From: Dugong dugon
Taxonomy: Eukaryota; Chordata; Mammalia; Sirenia; Dugongidae
Direction of reading: 5' to 3'
Assembly: GCA_030035585.1 (NCBI GenBank)
Contig: CM057460.1
Location: 127,332,714 to 127,396,713, forward strand
DNA: 64,000 nt
Of the stretch, positions 44,169 to 55,552 are shown one piece after another. The translations under genes were made by a program, and so were the position numbers. The notes under the pieces are model-generated. The model did no database searches. It saw only the letters and a program-made list of their open reading frames with translations, and had not been told where the DNA came from. Numbering within the stretch: position 1 is the first letter of the stretch; the number at the start of each line of letters is the position of its first letter.

Positions 44169-45796
44169 CTCCAAGGACTGGTCCCTCCTGCTAACATCTC
44201 CAAAGTATGTGAGACAAAGTCTTACTAGCCTCGCTTCTAAGGAGCATTCTGGTTATACTTCCTGCAAGACAGATTTGTTCATTCTTCTGAAGTCCAAGGT
44301 ATATTCAATATTTTTCGTCAACACCATGATTCAAACGTATCAATTTTTCTTTAGTCTTCTTTATTCACTGACAAACTTTTGCATGGATATGAGATGACTG
44401 AAAATATTATGGCTTGGGTCAGGTGCATCTGAGTTCCCAAGGTGACCACTTTGCTTTTTAACACTTTAAAGAGGTCTTTTGTAGCAGATTTGCCCAATGC
44501 AAAAGGTCCTTGATTTCTTGACTGCTGCTTCCATGGACGTTGATTGTGGATCCAAGTAAAATGAAATCCTGGACAACTTCAATCTTTTCTCCATTTGTCA
44601 TGATTCTGCTTATTGGCTCAGTTGTGAGGACTTTTGTTTTCTTCTATGTTGAGGTGTAATCCATACTGAAGTCTATAGTCTTTGATCTTCATCAGTATGT
44701 GCTTCAAGTCCTCCTTCCTTTTCAGCAAGCAAGGTTATGTCATCTACATATTGCAGGCTGTTAATGAGTCTTCCTCCAATCCTGATGCCACATTCTTCTT
44801 CATATAGTCCAGTTTCTTGGATTATCTGTTTAGCATACAGATTGAATAAGTATGGTGAAAGGACCCAACCCTGACCCATACCTTTCCCAAATTTAAACCA
44901 TGCAATATCCCCTTGATCTGTTCAAATGACTGCCTCCTGATCTAAGTACAGGTTCCTCATGAGCACAATTAAGTGTCTAGAATTCCTATTCTTCACAGTG
45001 TTATCCATAATTTGTTATGATTCACACAGTCAAATGCCTTTGCATAGTCAATAAAACACAGGTAAACATCTTTCTAGTATTCTCTGCTTTTAGCCAAGAT
45101 GCATCTGACATCAGCAATGATATCCCTTGCTCCACATCCTCTTCTGAATCTGGCTTGAATTTCTGGCAGTTCCCTGTCAATGTAACCATTTTTTGAATGA
45201 TCTTCAGCAAAATTTTACTTGCTTGTTATTAATGATATTGATCAATAATTTCCCCATTCAGTTGGATCACCTTTCTTTGGAATGGGCAAGAATATGGATC
45301 TCTTCCAGTCAGTTGGCCAGGTAGTTGTCTTCCAAATTTCTTGGCATAGATGAGTGAGTGCTTCCAGCATTGGATCTGTTTGTTGAAACATCTCATTTGG
45401 TATTCCGTCAATTCCTAGAGCCTTGTTTTTCATCAATGGCTTCAGTATAGCTTGGACTTCTTCCTTCAGTATCATCGGTTCTTGATCATATGTTATCTTC
45501 TGAAATGGTTAAACATTGACCAATTCTTTTTGATACAGTGACTCTGTGTATTTATTCCATCTTCTTTTGATGCTTCTTGCTTCGTTCAACATTTTGCCCA
45601 CAGAATCCTTCAATATTGCAACTCAAGGCTTCAATTTTTTCTTCAGTTCTTTCAGCTTGAGAAATGCTGAGAGTGTTCTTGCCTGTTGGTTTTCTAACCT
45701 TAGGTGTTTACGTATTTCATTATAATACTTTACTTTGTTTTTTTGAGTCACCCTTTGAAATCTTCCATTCAGCTTTTACTTCATTTTTTCCATTTG

Positions 45797-45874
45797 CTAT
45801 AGCTACTCTATGTTCTACTCTGTTCTATAGGGTCGTTGTGAGTTGGAATTGACTCGATGGCAATGTTTTGGTTT
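45797..45874 (+). mobile_element. AfroSINE 3' end inserted in the RTE
   Basis: 'gttctactctgttctatagg', 'gtcgttgtgagttggaattg', 'actcgatggcaatg' is the plus-strand SINE tail. RTE sequence resumes on both sides ('catttgctatagctactcta' before; 'gtttcagagtctcttctgg' after). Confidence 0.85.
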
Positions 45875-47232
45875 GGGGTTCAGGAGTAAGTTTCAGAGTC
45901 TCTTCTGGTATCTGTTTTGGTGTTTTCTTTCTTTCCTGTCTTTTTAATGACCTTTTGCTTTCTCAGGTATGATGTCCTTTGTGTCATCCCACAGCTTGTC
46001 TTGTTTTTGGTCATTAATGTTCAGTGCATCAAATCTATTCTTAAGATGGTCTCTAAATTCAGGTGGGATATACTCAAAGTTGTACTTTGGCTCTCATGGA
46101 CTTGTTTTTCTTTTCTCCAGCTTCCACTTGAACTTATATATGAGCAATTAATGGTCTGTTCTACAGTCTGCTCCTGGCCTTGTTCTGACTGATGATATTG
46201 GACTTCTCCACGGATTCTTTCCACAGATACAGTCTATTTGATTCCTATATATTCCCTCTAGTGAGGTCCATATGTATAGTCACCATTTATACCATTGAAA
46301 AAAGGTATTTCCAATGAATAGGTCATTGGTCTTGCAAAATTCTATCGTGTGATCTCCAGTGTCTTTTCTATTACCAAGTCCATGTTTTCCAACTACTGAT
46401 CCTTCTTCTTTGTTTCCAATTTTTACATCACAATCACAGTAGTTATCAATGCATCTTGATTGCATGTTTGATCAATTTCAGATAGTGGAAGTTGGTAAAA
46501 ATCTTCAATTTCCTCATCTTTGATGTTAGTGATTGGTTCGTAAATTTGAATAATAGTAGACATATGGCTATTATCCTGTCACTGACAGCGTCGTACTTCC
46601 GTGTAGATCTTGAAATGTTCTTTTTGATGATGAATGAGAAGCTGTTCCTCTTCAATTTGTCATTCTCAGCATAGTAGACCATATGATTGTCTGATTCAAA
46701 ATGGCCAATACCAGTCCATTTCAACTCACTAATGCCTAGGATATTGATCTTCAAGCATTCCATTTCATTTTTGACAACTTCCAATTTTCCTAGATTCATA
46801 TTTTGTACATTGCATTTTCGATTACTTATGAGTGTTTGCAGTTATTTCTTCTCGTTTTGAGTCGTGCTAAATCAGTAAATGAAGGTCCAGAAAGTTTGAT
46901 TCTATCCACGTCATTAAGGTCGACACCATTTTGAGGAGGCAGCCCTTCCTCAGTCATATTTTGAGTGCCTTCCAACCTAAGGGGCTTATCTTCCAGCACT
47001 ATTTCAGACAATGTTCTGCTGCTATTCATAAGGTTTTCACTGGCCAATTTTTCAGAAGTAGATCACCAGGTCCTTCTTCCTAGTCTGTCTTAGTCTGGAA
47101 GCTCCTCTGAAACCTGTCTACCATTGATGACCCTGCTGGTGTTTGAAATACCGAAGGAATAGTTTTCAGCATCACAGCGACACGCAAGCCACCATAGTAC
47201 AACAAACTGACAGATGAGTGGTGGCAAAAGAT

Positions 47233-48066
47233 TTTAGTTATTAATATTGTAAGTGGGAAGTGAAGTGGTACTGCTACTGATTTTGAATTTCACCAGATTT
47301 TCTACTATCAATCCTCTTCTCAGGGATGGATGTTCACTATCTAATTCTCATCCTGGTGGTGGGGATCTGATACCTTCTATTAGGTTTACCTTGGCAGGAC
47401 ACTCCATGACCACATGTTGACCTTCAGGATGGTAAGTGTTCTAAAACTACTCTATCACCTGACCTCAGAGTACAGTATTATATCTGCTGGTTGAAACTTT
47501 CTTCTAAGACCCACTTACAGGTATAATTCTACTGCCCACCTTCTACGCCACTAACTCTGAGCCCTCCCTCAATCTATAGAATGTAATCAGGATGTTCATT
47601 GCCTTTTTATATCTGACATACTCGTATAACTTACGTTAATATTTTTCCAAAAGTGACAGTATTTTTGACAGGGGATATTGTTCCAGGTTTGCAAGATTGT
47701 TTCTGTTTATCCTGAACCAGAGATCACAAAATCACAAACATAAAATCATTTTAATAATCAGTTTGTTCCTTTTGCACATATTCATTCAATCTACACTCCA
47801 GGATTAACACTGTGTCAGGGAGTGAAATAAATCTGAAATAACATAAGACATGACCACTGCTCTGGAGGAACTTACAGTTTAGTTTAATAAGTCATAGATT
47901 GTCCACCTAAAATTGTCTTACATAGCTCTAATGGGAAACTCTAGCCTTGCCATTCTATCCTTTGGGAAGAAGCATTAAAAAGTTCATTAAGATCTCTATT
48001 CAAATGCTGCTTGACAATTCCATACTCCAATTCTAGTCACCTACCATCACGCATTACTTTGTTTTA
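47233..48066. other. Unassigned, with a short L2-like block
   Basis: About 47770-47890 resembles the reverse of an L2 3' end ('cacatattcattcaatctac', 'ggaggaacttacagtttag'). The rest is unassigned. Confidence 0.4.
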
Positions 48067-48477
48067 TTTTCTTTACTGTTTTTGTTAGTCTCAGCCGAGT
48101 GCAACTCTGGAGACCTACGTACAACAGAATGAAGCACTGCCTGGTCTTGTGCCGTTTCCATGTTTGATATGAACTCATTGTGGTTATTGTATAGTGCCTT
48201 CCAACCTAGATGGCTCATCTTCCAGCACTATATAGGGCAATATTCTGCTGTGATTCATAGACTTTTCATTGGCAGATTTTTGGAAATAGATTGTCAGGCT
48301 TTTCTTCCTAATGTATCTTAGTCTGGAAGCATCACTAAAATTTGTTCAGCATCATAGCAACACACAAGCCTCCAATGACAAAAGGGTGGTGTCTGTGTAT
48401 GAGGTGCACTGGCTAGGAATTGAACCTGGTCTCCCACATAAAGGTGAGAATTCTACCACAGAACTACCAATGCCCTC
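48067..48477 (-). mobile_element. Full-length tRNA-Gly-headed, RTE-bodied SINE
   Basis: The minus-strand 5' ~72 nt looks like tRNA-Gly: A-box half (complement of 48456-48469, 'tggtagttctgtgg') and a near-perfect B box 'ggttcaattcc' (complement of 48416-48426). These are the RNA polymerase III internal promoter elements. The body then repeats RTE 5'UTR blocks (complement of 'cttagtctggaagcatcac' and 'tcttccagcactatataggg'). The last part repeats the RTE 3' end. The order is tRNA head, RTE 5' part, RTE 3' part, about 410 nt. Confidence 0.88.
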
Positions 48478-48512
48478 TGTGCCAAGAGTAGCCTTAAGTA
48501 AAGACTAAGGTT

Positions 48513-49219
48513 GTTGTTTGTTGTTAGTGCTGTCAAGTTGATTCTGGCTCACGGCAACCCTATGTACAACAGAATGAAGCACTGTCCATTCCTGAGCCAT
48601 CCTCACAATCGTTATGCTTGAGCCCATTGTTGCAGCCCCTGTTTCAATCCATCTCATTGAGGGTCTTTCTCTTTTTCACTGACCCTCTGTTTTACCAAGC
48701 ATGATGTCCTTCTCCAGGGATTGATCCCTCCTGATAACATGTCTAACATATGTGAGACGTAGTCTCGCTATCCTTGCTTCTAAGGAGCGTTCTGGTTGCA
48801 TTTCTTACAAGACAGATGTATTCGTTCTTTTGGCAGTCCGTGGTATATTCAAAATTCTTTGCCAACACCACAATTCAAAGGTGTCAATTCTTCTTTGGTC
48901 TTCCTTATTCATCTTCCAGCTTTCACATGCATATGAGGTGATTGAAAACACCATGGGCTTGGGTCAGGTGCACCTTAGTCTTCAAGGTGATATCTTTGCT
49001 TTTTAACCCTTTAAAGAGGTCTTTTACAGCAGATTTACCCGAGGCAATGCATCGCTTGATTTCTTGACTACTGCTTGTATGATGTTGATTGTGGATCCAA
49101 GCAAAATGAAATCCTTGACAACTTCAATCTTTTCTCCATTTATCATGATGTTGCTTATTGGTCCAGTTGTGATGATTTTTGTTTTCTTTATGTTGAGGTA
49201 TAATCCATACTGAAAGACT
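48513..49219 (-). mobile_element. RTE/BovB-like LINE, 5'-truncated
   Basis: It has the tail 'gttgttgtttgttgttagtg' then 'tatgtacaacagaatgaagc', 'ctgaccctctgttttaccaa' (single copy of the 35-bp unit) and 'gtccttctccagggattga'. It runs up to 'tttatgttgaggtataatcc'. Only the C-terminal coding region and 3' end are present. It abuts the target site of the L1 composite. Confidence 0.88.
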
Positions 49220-51751
49220 AAGCTACTTCTCTCAATTTTAGTTCTTTTTTTTTAAATTTTATGTTATTGTACTTTCAGTGAAAGTTTACTAGTTAGTCTC
49301 TCATACAAAAATTTATACGTACATTGTTATGTGACCCTAATTTCTCTCCCTATACTGTGACAGCACTTCCTTCTTTCCACCCTTGATTTCCTGTGTCCGT
49401 TCAACCAGCTCCTGACCCTCTCTGCCTTCTCATCTCACCTCCGGACAGGAGCAGCCAGTTAATCTCGAGTATCTACTTGAGCTAAGAAGCACGATCTTCA
49501 CAAGTATCATCTTACGTCCCATAGTCCAGTCTAATCTTTGACTGAAGAGTTGGCCTCAGGAATGATTTTAGTGCTGTGTTCACAGAGAGTCAAGGGGCCA
49601 TGATTTCTGGGGTTCCTCTAGTCTCAGTCAAACCATTAAGTCTGGTCTTCTCGCTAGAATTTGAGTTCTGCACCCCACTTTTCTCTTGCTCCAACAGGGA
49701 CTCTCTGTTGTGTTCCCTGTCAGGGCGGTCATTGGGGGTAACCGGGCACCATTGAGTTCTTCTGGTCTCAGGCTGTTGCAGTCTCCGGTTTATGTGGCCC
49801 TTTCTGTCTCTTGGGCTAATACTTTCCTTGTGTCTTTGGTGGTCTTCATTCTCCTTTACTCCAAGTGGTTGGAACCAATTGATGCATCTTAGATGACTGC
49901 TTGCAAGCTTTCAAGAACTCAGATGCCACTCACCGAAGTAGGATGCAGAACATTTTCCTAATAAGCTTTGTTATGCCAGTTGACCTAGATGTCCCCTGAA
50001 ACCATGGTCCCCATACCTCTGCCCCTGCTACTCTGTCCCTTGAAGTGTTTGGTTGTATTCAGGATACTTCAGCTATGGTTTAGTCCAGTTGTCCTGACTT
50101 CCCCTGTAGTGTGTGCTATCCTTCCCTTCACCTAAGATAATTCTTCTCTACTATCTAGTTAGTGAATAACCCTCTCCCTCCCCACCCTTGTAACCATCAA
50201 AGAATGTTTTCTTCTGTGTTTAAACCTTTTACTGAGTTCTTATAATAGTGGTCTTATACAATATTTGTCCTTTTGTGACTGACAAAATTCACTCAGCTTA
50301 ATGCCTTCCAGATTCCTCCATGTTATAAGGTGTTCCACAGATTCATCATTGTTCTTTATTGTGGCATGATTTTCCATTGTGTGAATATACCATAATTTGT
50401 TTATCAGTTCCTCCTTGATGGGCACCTAGGTTGTTTCCATCTTTTTGCTATTGTCAACAGTGCTGCAATGAACATGGGTGTGCATATATCTATTTGTGTG
50501 GTGGCTCTTATTTCTCTAGGATATATTCCAAGGAGTGGGAGTGCTGGATCGTATGGTACTTCTATTTCTGGATTTTTAATTTTTTAAAGTTTTTATTGTA
50601 CTTCAGGTGAAGGTTTACAGAACAAATAGTTTCTCATTAAACAGTAGTACACATATTGTTTTATGACATTGGTTAACAATCCCACAACGTGTCAACCCTC
50701 TCCCTTCTCGACCTTGTTTTTTTTTTTGGTGAAAATATACATACCCAAAGATACACCATTTCAAAAAATGCTACATGCACAGTTCAGTGACATCAACTAT
50801 GCTCTTCCAGTTGTGCTGCTATTCAAACTTTAGATGAAGGTTTACAGAACAAAATAGTTTCTCATTAAACAGTTAGTACACATGTTGCCCTATGACAATG
50901 GTTAACAACCCCACTACAGGTCAACACTGTCCTTACTCAACCTTGGTTCCCTATCACCAGCTTTCCTATCCCCTTCTGCCTTCTAGTCCTTGTCCCTGGG
51001 CTGCTGTGCCTCATTAGTCATGTTTTGTTCTATGGAGCTGTCCAATCCCTGGCTGAACGGTGAACCACGGAAGTGACATCACCACTGAGCTAAAAGGTTG
51101 TCTGGGGGCCATACTCTCGGGGTTTTTCCAGTCTCTTTCAGGCCAGTAAATCTGGTATTTTTCTGTGTGTGTTAGAAATTTGCTCTACATCCTTCTCCAG
51201 CTCTGTCCAGAACCCACTGTTGTGATCCCGGTCAGAGCAGTCAGTGGTGGTAGCTGGGCACCATCTAGCTGTACTGGACTCAGTCTGGTGGAGGCCTTGG
51301 TAGCTGTGGTCTATTAGTCCTTTGGACTAATCTTTTCCTTGTATCCTGTTCTCTTATTCTCCCTTGATCCCAAAGGGATGAGACTAGTGGAGTATCTTAG
51401 ATGGCTGCTTATAGGCTTTTAAGACCCCAGACACTACTCACCAAGGTAGAATGTAGAACATTATCTTTAAAAACTGTGTTATGCCAATTGAGCTAGATGT
51501 TGCCTGAGACCATGGTCCCCACAGCCCTCCACCCAACAAATCAGTGCCTTAGGGAGTTTGGATGTGTCTATGGAGCTTCCATGACCTTTCCTTGCACAAG
51601 TTGTGCTGGTTTCCCCAGTATTGTGTTCTGTCTCACCCTTCACCCAAGATACCACTTACCTATTGCCTATTTAGTATTTCCCCCCACCCCTCCCATCCCT
51701 GGTAACTAACAAAGATTGTTACTTTTTGTGTGTAAACTTTTTTATGGGTTT

Positions 51752-54721
51752 TTACAATAGAGGTCTCATACAATATTTGTCCTTTTGTGATTGACTTGTT
51801 TTACTCAGCATAATGTCCTCCAGTTTTATCCATGTTATGAGATGCTTCACAGATTCATCGTTCTTTATCGTTGCATAGTTCTCCATTGTGTGTATGTACG
51901 ATAGTTTGTTTCTCCATTCATCTGTTGATGGGCATCTAGGTTGTTTCCATCTTTTTGCTTTTGTGAACAGTGCTGCAGTGAACATGGGTGTGCATATATC
52001 TATTTGTTTGACGGCTCTTATTTCTCTAGGATATATTCCAAGGAGTGGGATTGCTGGATCGTATGGTACTTCTATTTCTCGCTTTTTAAGGGAGCTCCAA
52101 ATCGATTTCCAAAGTGGTTGTACCATTTTACAGTCCCACCAACAGTGTATAAGCGTTCCAGTCTCTCCACAACCTCTCCAGCATTTCTTATTTTGTGATT
52201 TTTAGATTAATACTAGCCTTCTTGGGGTGAGATGATATCTCATTGTACTTTTGATCTGCATTTCTTTAATGGCTAATGATCGTGAGCATTTCTTCATGTG
52301 TCTGTTAGCCACCTGAATATCTTCTTTGGTGAAGTTCCTGTTCAGATCCTTTGCCCATTTTTTAATTGGGTTATTTGACTTTTTGTTGTTGAGGTTTTGC
52401 AGTATCTAGTAGATTTCAGAGATTAGACTCTGATCGGATTTGTCACAGCCAAACATTTTTTCCCAGTCTATAGGTTGTCTTTTGACTCTTCTGCTGAAGT
52501 CTTTTGATGAGCATAAGTGTTTGATTTTTAGGCGCTCCCAGTTATCTAGTCTCTCTTGTGGTGCTTGTGCATTGTTACTTATGGTTCCTATTGTGTTTAT
52601 GCCATGTATTAGGGCTCCTAGTGTTGTCCCTATTTTTTTCTTCCATGATCTTTAGTGTTTTCGATTTTATATTTAAGTCTTTGGTCCATTTTGAGTTAAT
52701 TTTTGTGCATGGTGTGCGGTATGGGTATGGTTTCAGTTTTTTGCACCTAGATATCCAGTTATGCCAGCACCATTTGTTAAAGAGACTGTCTTTTCCCCAG
52801 TTAATGGACTTTGGGCCTTTGTCAAATATCAGCTGCTCACAGGTGGATGAATTTATGTCTGGAATCTCAATTCTGTTCCATGGTCTATGTATCTATGGTT
52901 GTACCAGTACCAACCTGTTTTGACTACCATGGCGGTATAATAGGTTCTAAAATCAGGTAGTGTGAGGCTTCCCACTTTGTGCTTCTTCGTGAGTAATGCT
53001 TTACTTATTCAGGGCATCTTCCCTTTCCATATGAAGTTGATTTGTTTCTCCATCTCATTAAGAAATGTCGTTGGAATTTGGATCGGGATTGCATTGTACC
53101 CGTAGATTGCTTGGGGTAGAATTGACATTTTCACAATGATGAGTCTACCTATCCATGAGCAAGGTATGTTTTTCCACTTACGCAGGTCTCTTTTGGTTTC
53201 TTGCAGTAGTGTCTTGGCGTTTTCATTGCATAGGTTTTTACATCTCTGATTAGATTTATTCCTAAGTGCTTTATCTTCTTGGGGGCTATTGTAAATGGTA
53301 TTGATTTGGTGATTTCCTCTTCAAAGTTCTCTTTGTTGGTGTAGAGGAATCCAACTGATTTTTGTATGTTTATCTTGTATCCTGGTACTTTGCTGATATC
53401 TCCTATTAGTTCCAGTAGTTTTGTAGAGGATTCTTTGGGGTTTTCTGTGTATAAGATCATATCATCTGCAAATAGAGATACTTTGACTTCTTCCATACCA
53501 ATTTGGATGCTTTTTATTTATTTTTCTAGCCTACTTGCTCTGGCTAGGACCTCCAGCACAATGTTGAATAAGAGTGGTGATAAAGGGCATCCTTGTCTAG
53601 TTCCCGTTCTCAAGGGGAATGCTTTCAAACTCTCTCCATTTAGGATGATGTTGGCTGTTGGCTTTGTATAAATGGCCTTAATCATGTTGAGGAATTTCCC
53701 TTCTATTCCTATTTTGTTGAGAGTTTTTATCATGAATGGGTGTTGGACTTTGTCAAATGCCTTTTCTGCATCGATTGATAAGATCGTGTGGTTCTTGCCT
53801 TTTGTTTTATTTATGTGATGGATTACATTGATTGTTTTTCTAATGTTGAACCATCCCTGCATACCTGGTATAAATCCCACTTGATGATGATGAATTATTT
53901 TTTTAATATGTTGGTGCATTGTATTGGCTAGAATTTTGTTAGGATTTTTGTGTCAATGTTCATGAGGGATACTGGTGTGTAATTTTCTTTTTTCTGGTGT
54001 CTTTATCTGGTTTTGGTATCAGGGTTATGCTGGCTTCATAAAATGAGTTTGGGAGAATTCCATCCTTTTCTATGCTCTGAAATACCTTTAGTAGTAGTGC
54101 TGTTAACACTTCTTTGAAAGTTTGGTAGAATTCTCCAGTGAAAGCGTCCAGGCTGGGGCTATTTTTTTCTTGGAACTTTTTAAATTACCTTTTCCATTTC
54201 TTATTTTGTTTTAGGTTTATTTAGTTGTTCTACCTCTGTTTGTGTTAGTTTCGGTAGGTAGTGAGTTTCTAAAAATTTGTCCATTTCCTCTAGGTTTTCA
54301 AATTTGTTAGAGTACAATTTTTCATTGCATTCTGTTATGATTCTGTTAATTTCAGTTGGGTCTGTTGTGATATCACCCATCTCATTTCTAATATGGGTTA
54401 TCTGCTTCCTCTCCTGTTTTTCTTTTGTCAGTTTGGCCAGTGGTCTATCAGTTTTGTTGATCTTTTCAAAGAACCAGATTTTGGTCTTGTTAACTCTTTC
54501 AATTGTTTTTCTATTCTCTATTTCATTTAATTCTACTCTAATTCTTATTATTTCCTTTCTTCTGGCACCCAAGGGTTTCTTTTGCTGCTCTCTTTCTACT
54601 TGTTCCAGTTGTAGGGTTAATGTTTTGATTATGGCCCTTTTTTTTTTTTTTTGGATGTGTGCACTTATTGCTATAAACTGACCTCTGAGCACTGCTTTTG
54701 CTGTGTCCCAAAGGTTCTGGT
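51752..54721 (-). pseudogene. L1 ORF2 (endonuclease lost), broken
   Basis: ORF2 encodes the L1 endonuclease/reverse transcriptase; here only the part from the linker onward remains. Segments: 54201-54728 (linker; contains [15 protein letters not shown] and [17 protein letters not shown]), 53518-53919 (RT fingers and palm, with '[15 protein letters not shown]' as motif A and '[14 protein letters not shown]'), 53149-53496 ('FADDMILY', the catalytic motif C) and 51752-52126 (C-terminus). A TAA (53518-53520) and a one-base loss near 53234-53241 break the frame between them. From 54721 to 51936 it is near-identical to the plus-strand L1 on the right. Beyond 51936 it diverges from it. Confidence 0.92.
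51936..54721. repeat. Left arm of a 2.79-kb near-identical inverted repeat
   Basis: This arm (2786 bases) is the reverse complement of 59150-61936 (2787 bases). I compared several long blocks across the arm and the translated frames. Every base agreed except for two length differences: a T-run of 15 (54638-54652) against an A-run of 17, and one extra G/C at 54281-54282. These two account exactly for the one-base length difference. The spacer between arms is 4428 bases (54722-59149). Confidence 0.95.
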
Positions 54722-54736
54722 CGGTCAATTTTAGTT

Positions 54737-55552
54737 TTGGGAAGGCTTTTTTTTTTTTTTTTTTTTAGTTTTAAGACAATGGAGCTATAGTTATCAGGAA
54801 TGTCCTCCCAACTTTTGTATGTTACTTAGGTGAAGACATTATGAATTCCTTTTTATCCTTATTTTTCAAAGGTTTTGTTTGGTCTTCATGTGTTGTAGAA
54901 GATATCAATCAGAATCATTTAAGGCGATAATATCATCTATGTCTGAGAGATAACTATTATGATTCAAAATATTTCCATCTAGTTTTTATTCTTCAAACAA
55001 TTTGTCTACTTTTTCTCACCTAGTTAGATAACGATAAGTCAAGTGGGGTGAAAGTACATACCCATTTCCTGTAACAAATCCAATGCCTATTACGGCTGGT
55101 TGATTAAAGAAGCCATACTTCTTGGTGATAAATCGCTCAGAGTATATGATAAAGTACATGCACTTCCAGTGAAATCTTTCATGTCATAGAAGAGGAAACA
55201 AGAGTGCAAATTCAAGAATGGATGATAATGATTAGTATTAGACACTATGTATAATCAGGGCACAGGAAACTAATTAGTTGTTTTCAATAGGGTGACTGAG
55301 CTGATCCAAACAGAAAACGTGTGTATGATTTTGGTAAAAGAAAAATATTTTTAAAGGGCTGAGAAATTTCATGATTTTAGTACACTAGGAAAAACCTACG
55401 CTCAGTGGTTAAAAACTACATATATGTAATTAGAAAAAAATTCAGTCCTCTCACTTAAATTTAGAGAAAAACTTGTATTTATCAGAATATTTTTGCTAAT
55501 TTGATTATTGTTGATAACTTATCTGTTTTAGAAAATCTAGCAGCATTAAAGT
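54737..55552. other. Single-copy spacer between the two L1s
   Basis: It starts with a T-run (54748-54767) and continues A+T-rich. A 50-odd codon open frame on the minus strand ends at 55016 and is discussed as a weak retrocopy candidate. No recognised repeat. Confidence 0.4.

Larger units (their letters stand above)
43891..47232 (-). mobile_element. RTE/BovB-like LINE, nearly full-length, dead
   Basis: A ~3.3-kb minus-strand copy spanning 5'UTR, endonuclease, reverse transcriptase and 3' tail. The apurinic-endonuclease-like N-terminus lies at 46446-46799: 'MNLGKLEVVKNEMECLK', then the 'GISELKWTG' block containing the active-site glutamate. A second endonuclease block is at 46280-46465 ('VVGKHGLGNRKDTGDHTIEF'), where the expected D-W-N triad is degraded (reads CDCDVKIG). 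RT fragments lie at 45242-45475 ('MKNKALGIDGIPNEMF', 'WKRSIFLPIPKKGD') and 44673-44879, with the catalytic box as YVDD. The tail begins 'ttgttgctgttgggtgctg' at 43900. The frame is broken in many places. A SINE 3' piece interrupts it at 45797-45874. Confidence 0.93.
49244..54724 (-). mobile_element. Composite, 5'-truncated L1 cluster with target-site duplication
   Basis: The outer edges carry the 12-bp direct repeat tcaattttagtt (49232-49243 and 54725-54736). Going 5' to 3' on the minus strand: ORF2 from 54721 to about 51752, then a 3'UTR of one type (51700-50830), a short L1 patch with its own T-run (50717-50829), and another 3' end of the same type (50580-50716). A second ORF2 end plus a different 3'UTR follows (50576-49250), matching that of the full-length L1 on the right. 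The ORF2 3' end is therefore present twice (about 50431-50576 and 51936-52081), from two L1 lineages. The shared outer duplication suggests one original insertion later remodelled by insertion or recombination. Confidence 0.85.

Noticed and set aside
48405-48477. Possible tRNA-Gly gene on the minus strand
   Set aside because: A and B boxes are present, but the sequence runs directly into a SINE body, the pattern recurs at 37142 and 29390, and the acceptor stem cannot be closed; it is a SINE head.
52558-52923. 121-codon frame, and its twin at 60949-61314
   Set aside because: Antisense shadow of the L1 ORF2 C-terminal region within the inverted repeat, not a separate gene.
54277-54681. 134-codon hydrophobic frame, and its twin at 59195-59569 on the other strand
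   Set aside because: Both are antisense to L1 ORF2; the hydrophobic look comes from reading A-rich L1 coding sequence backwards.
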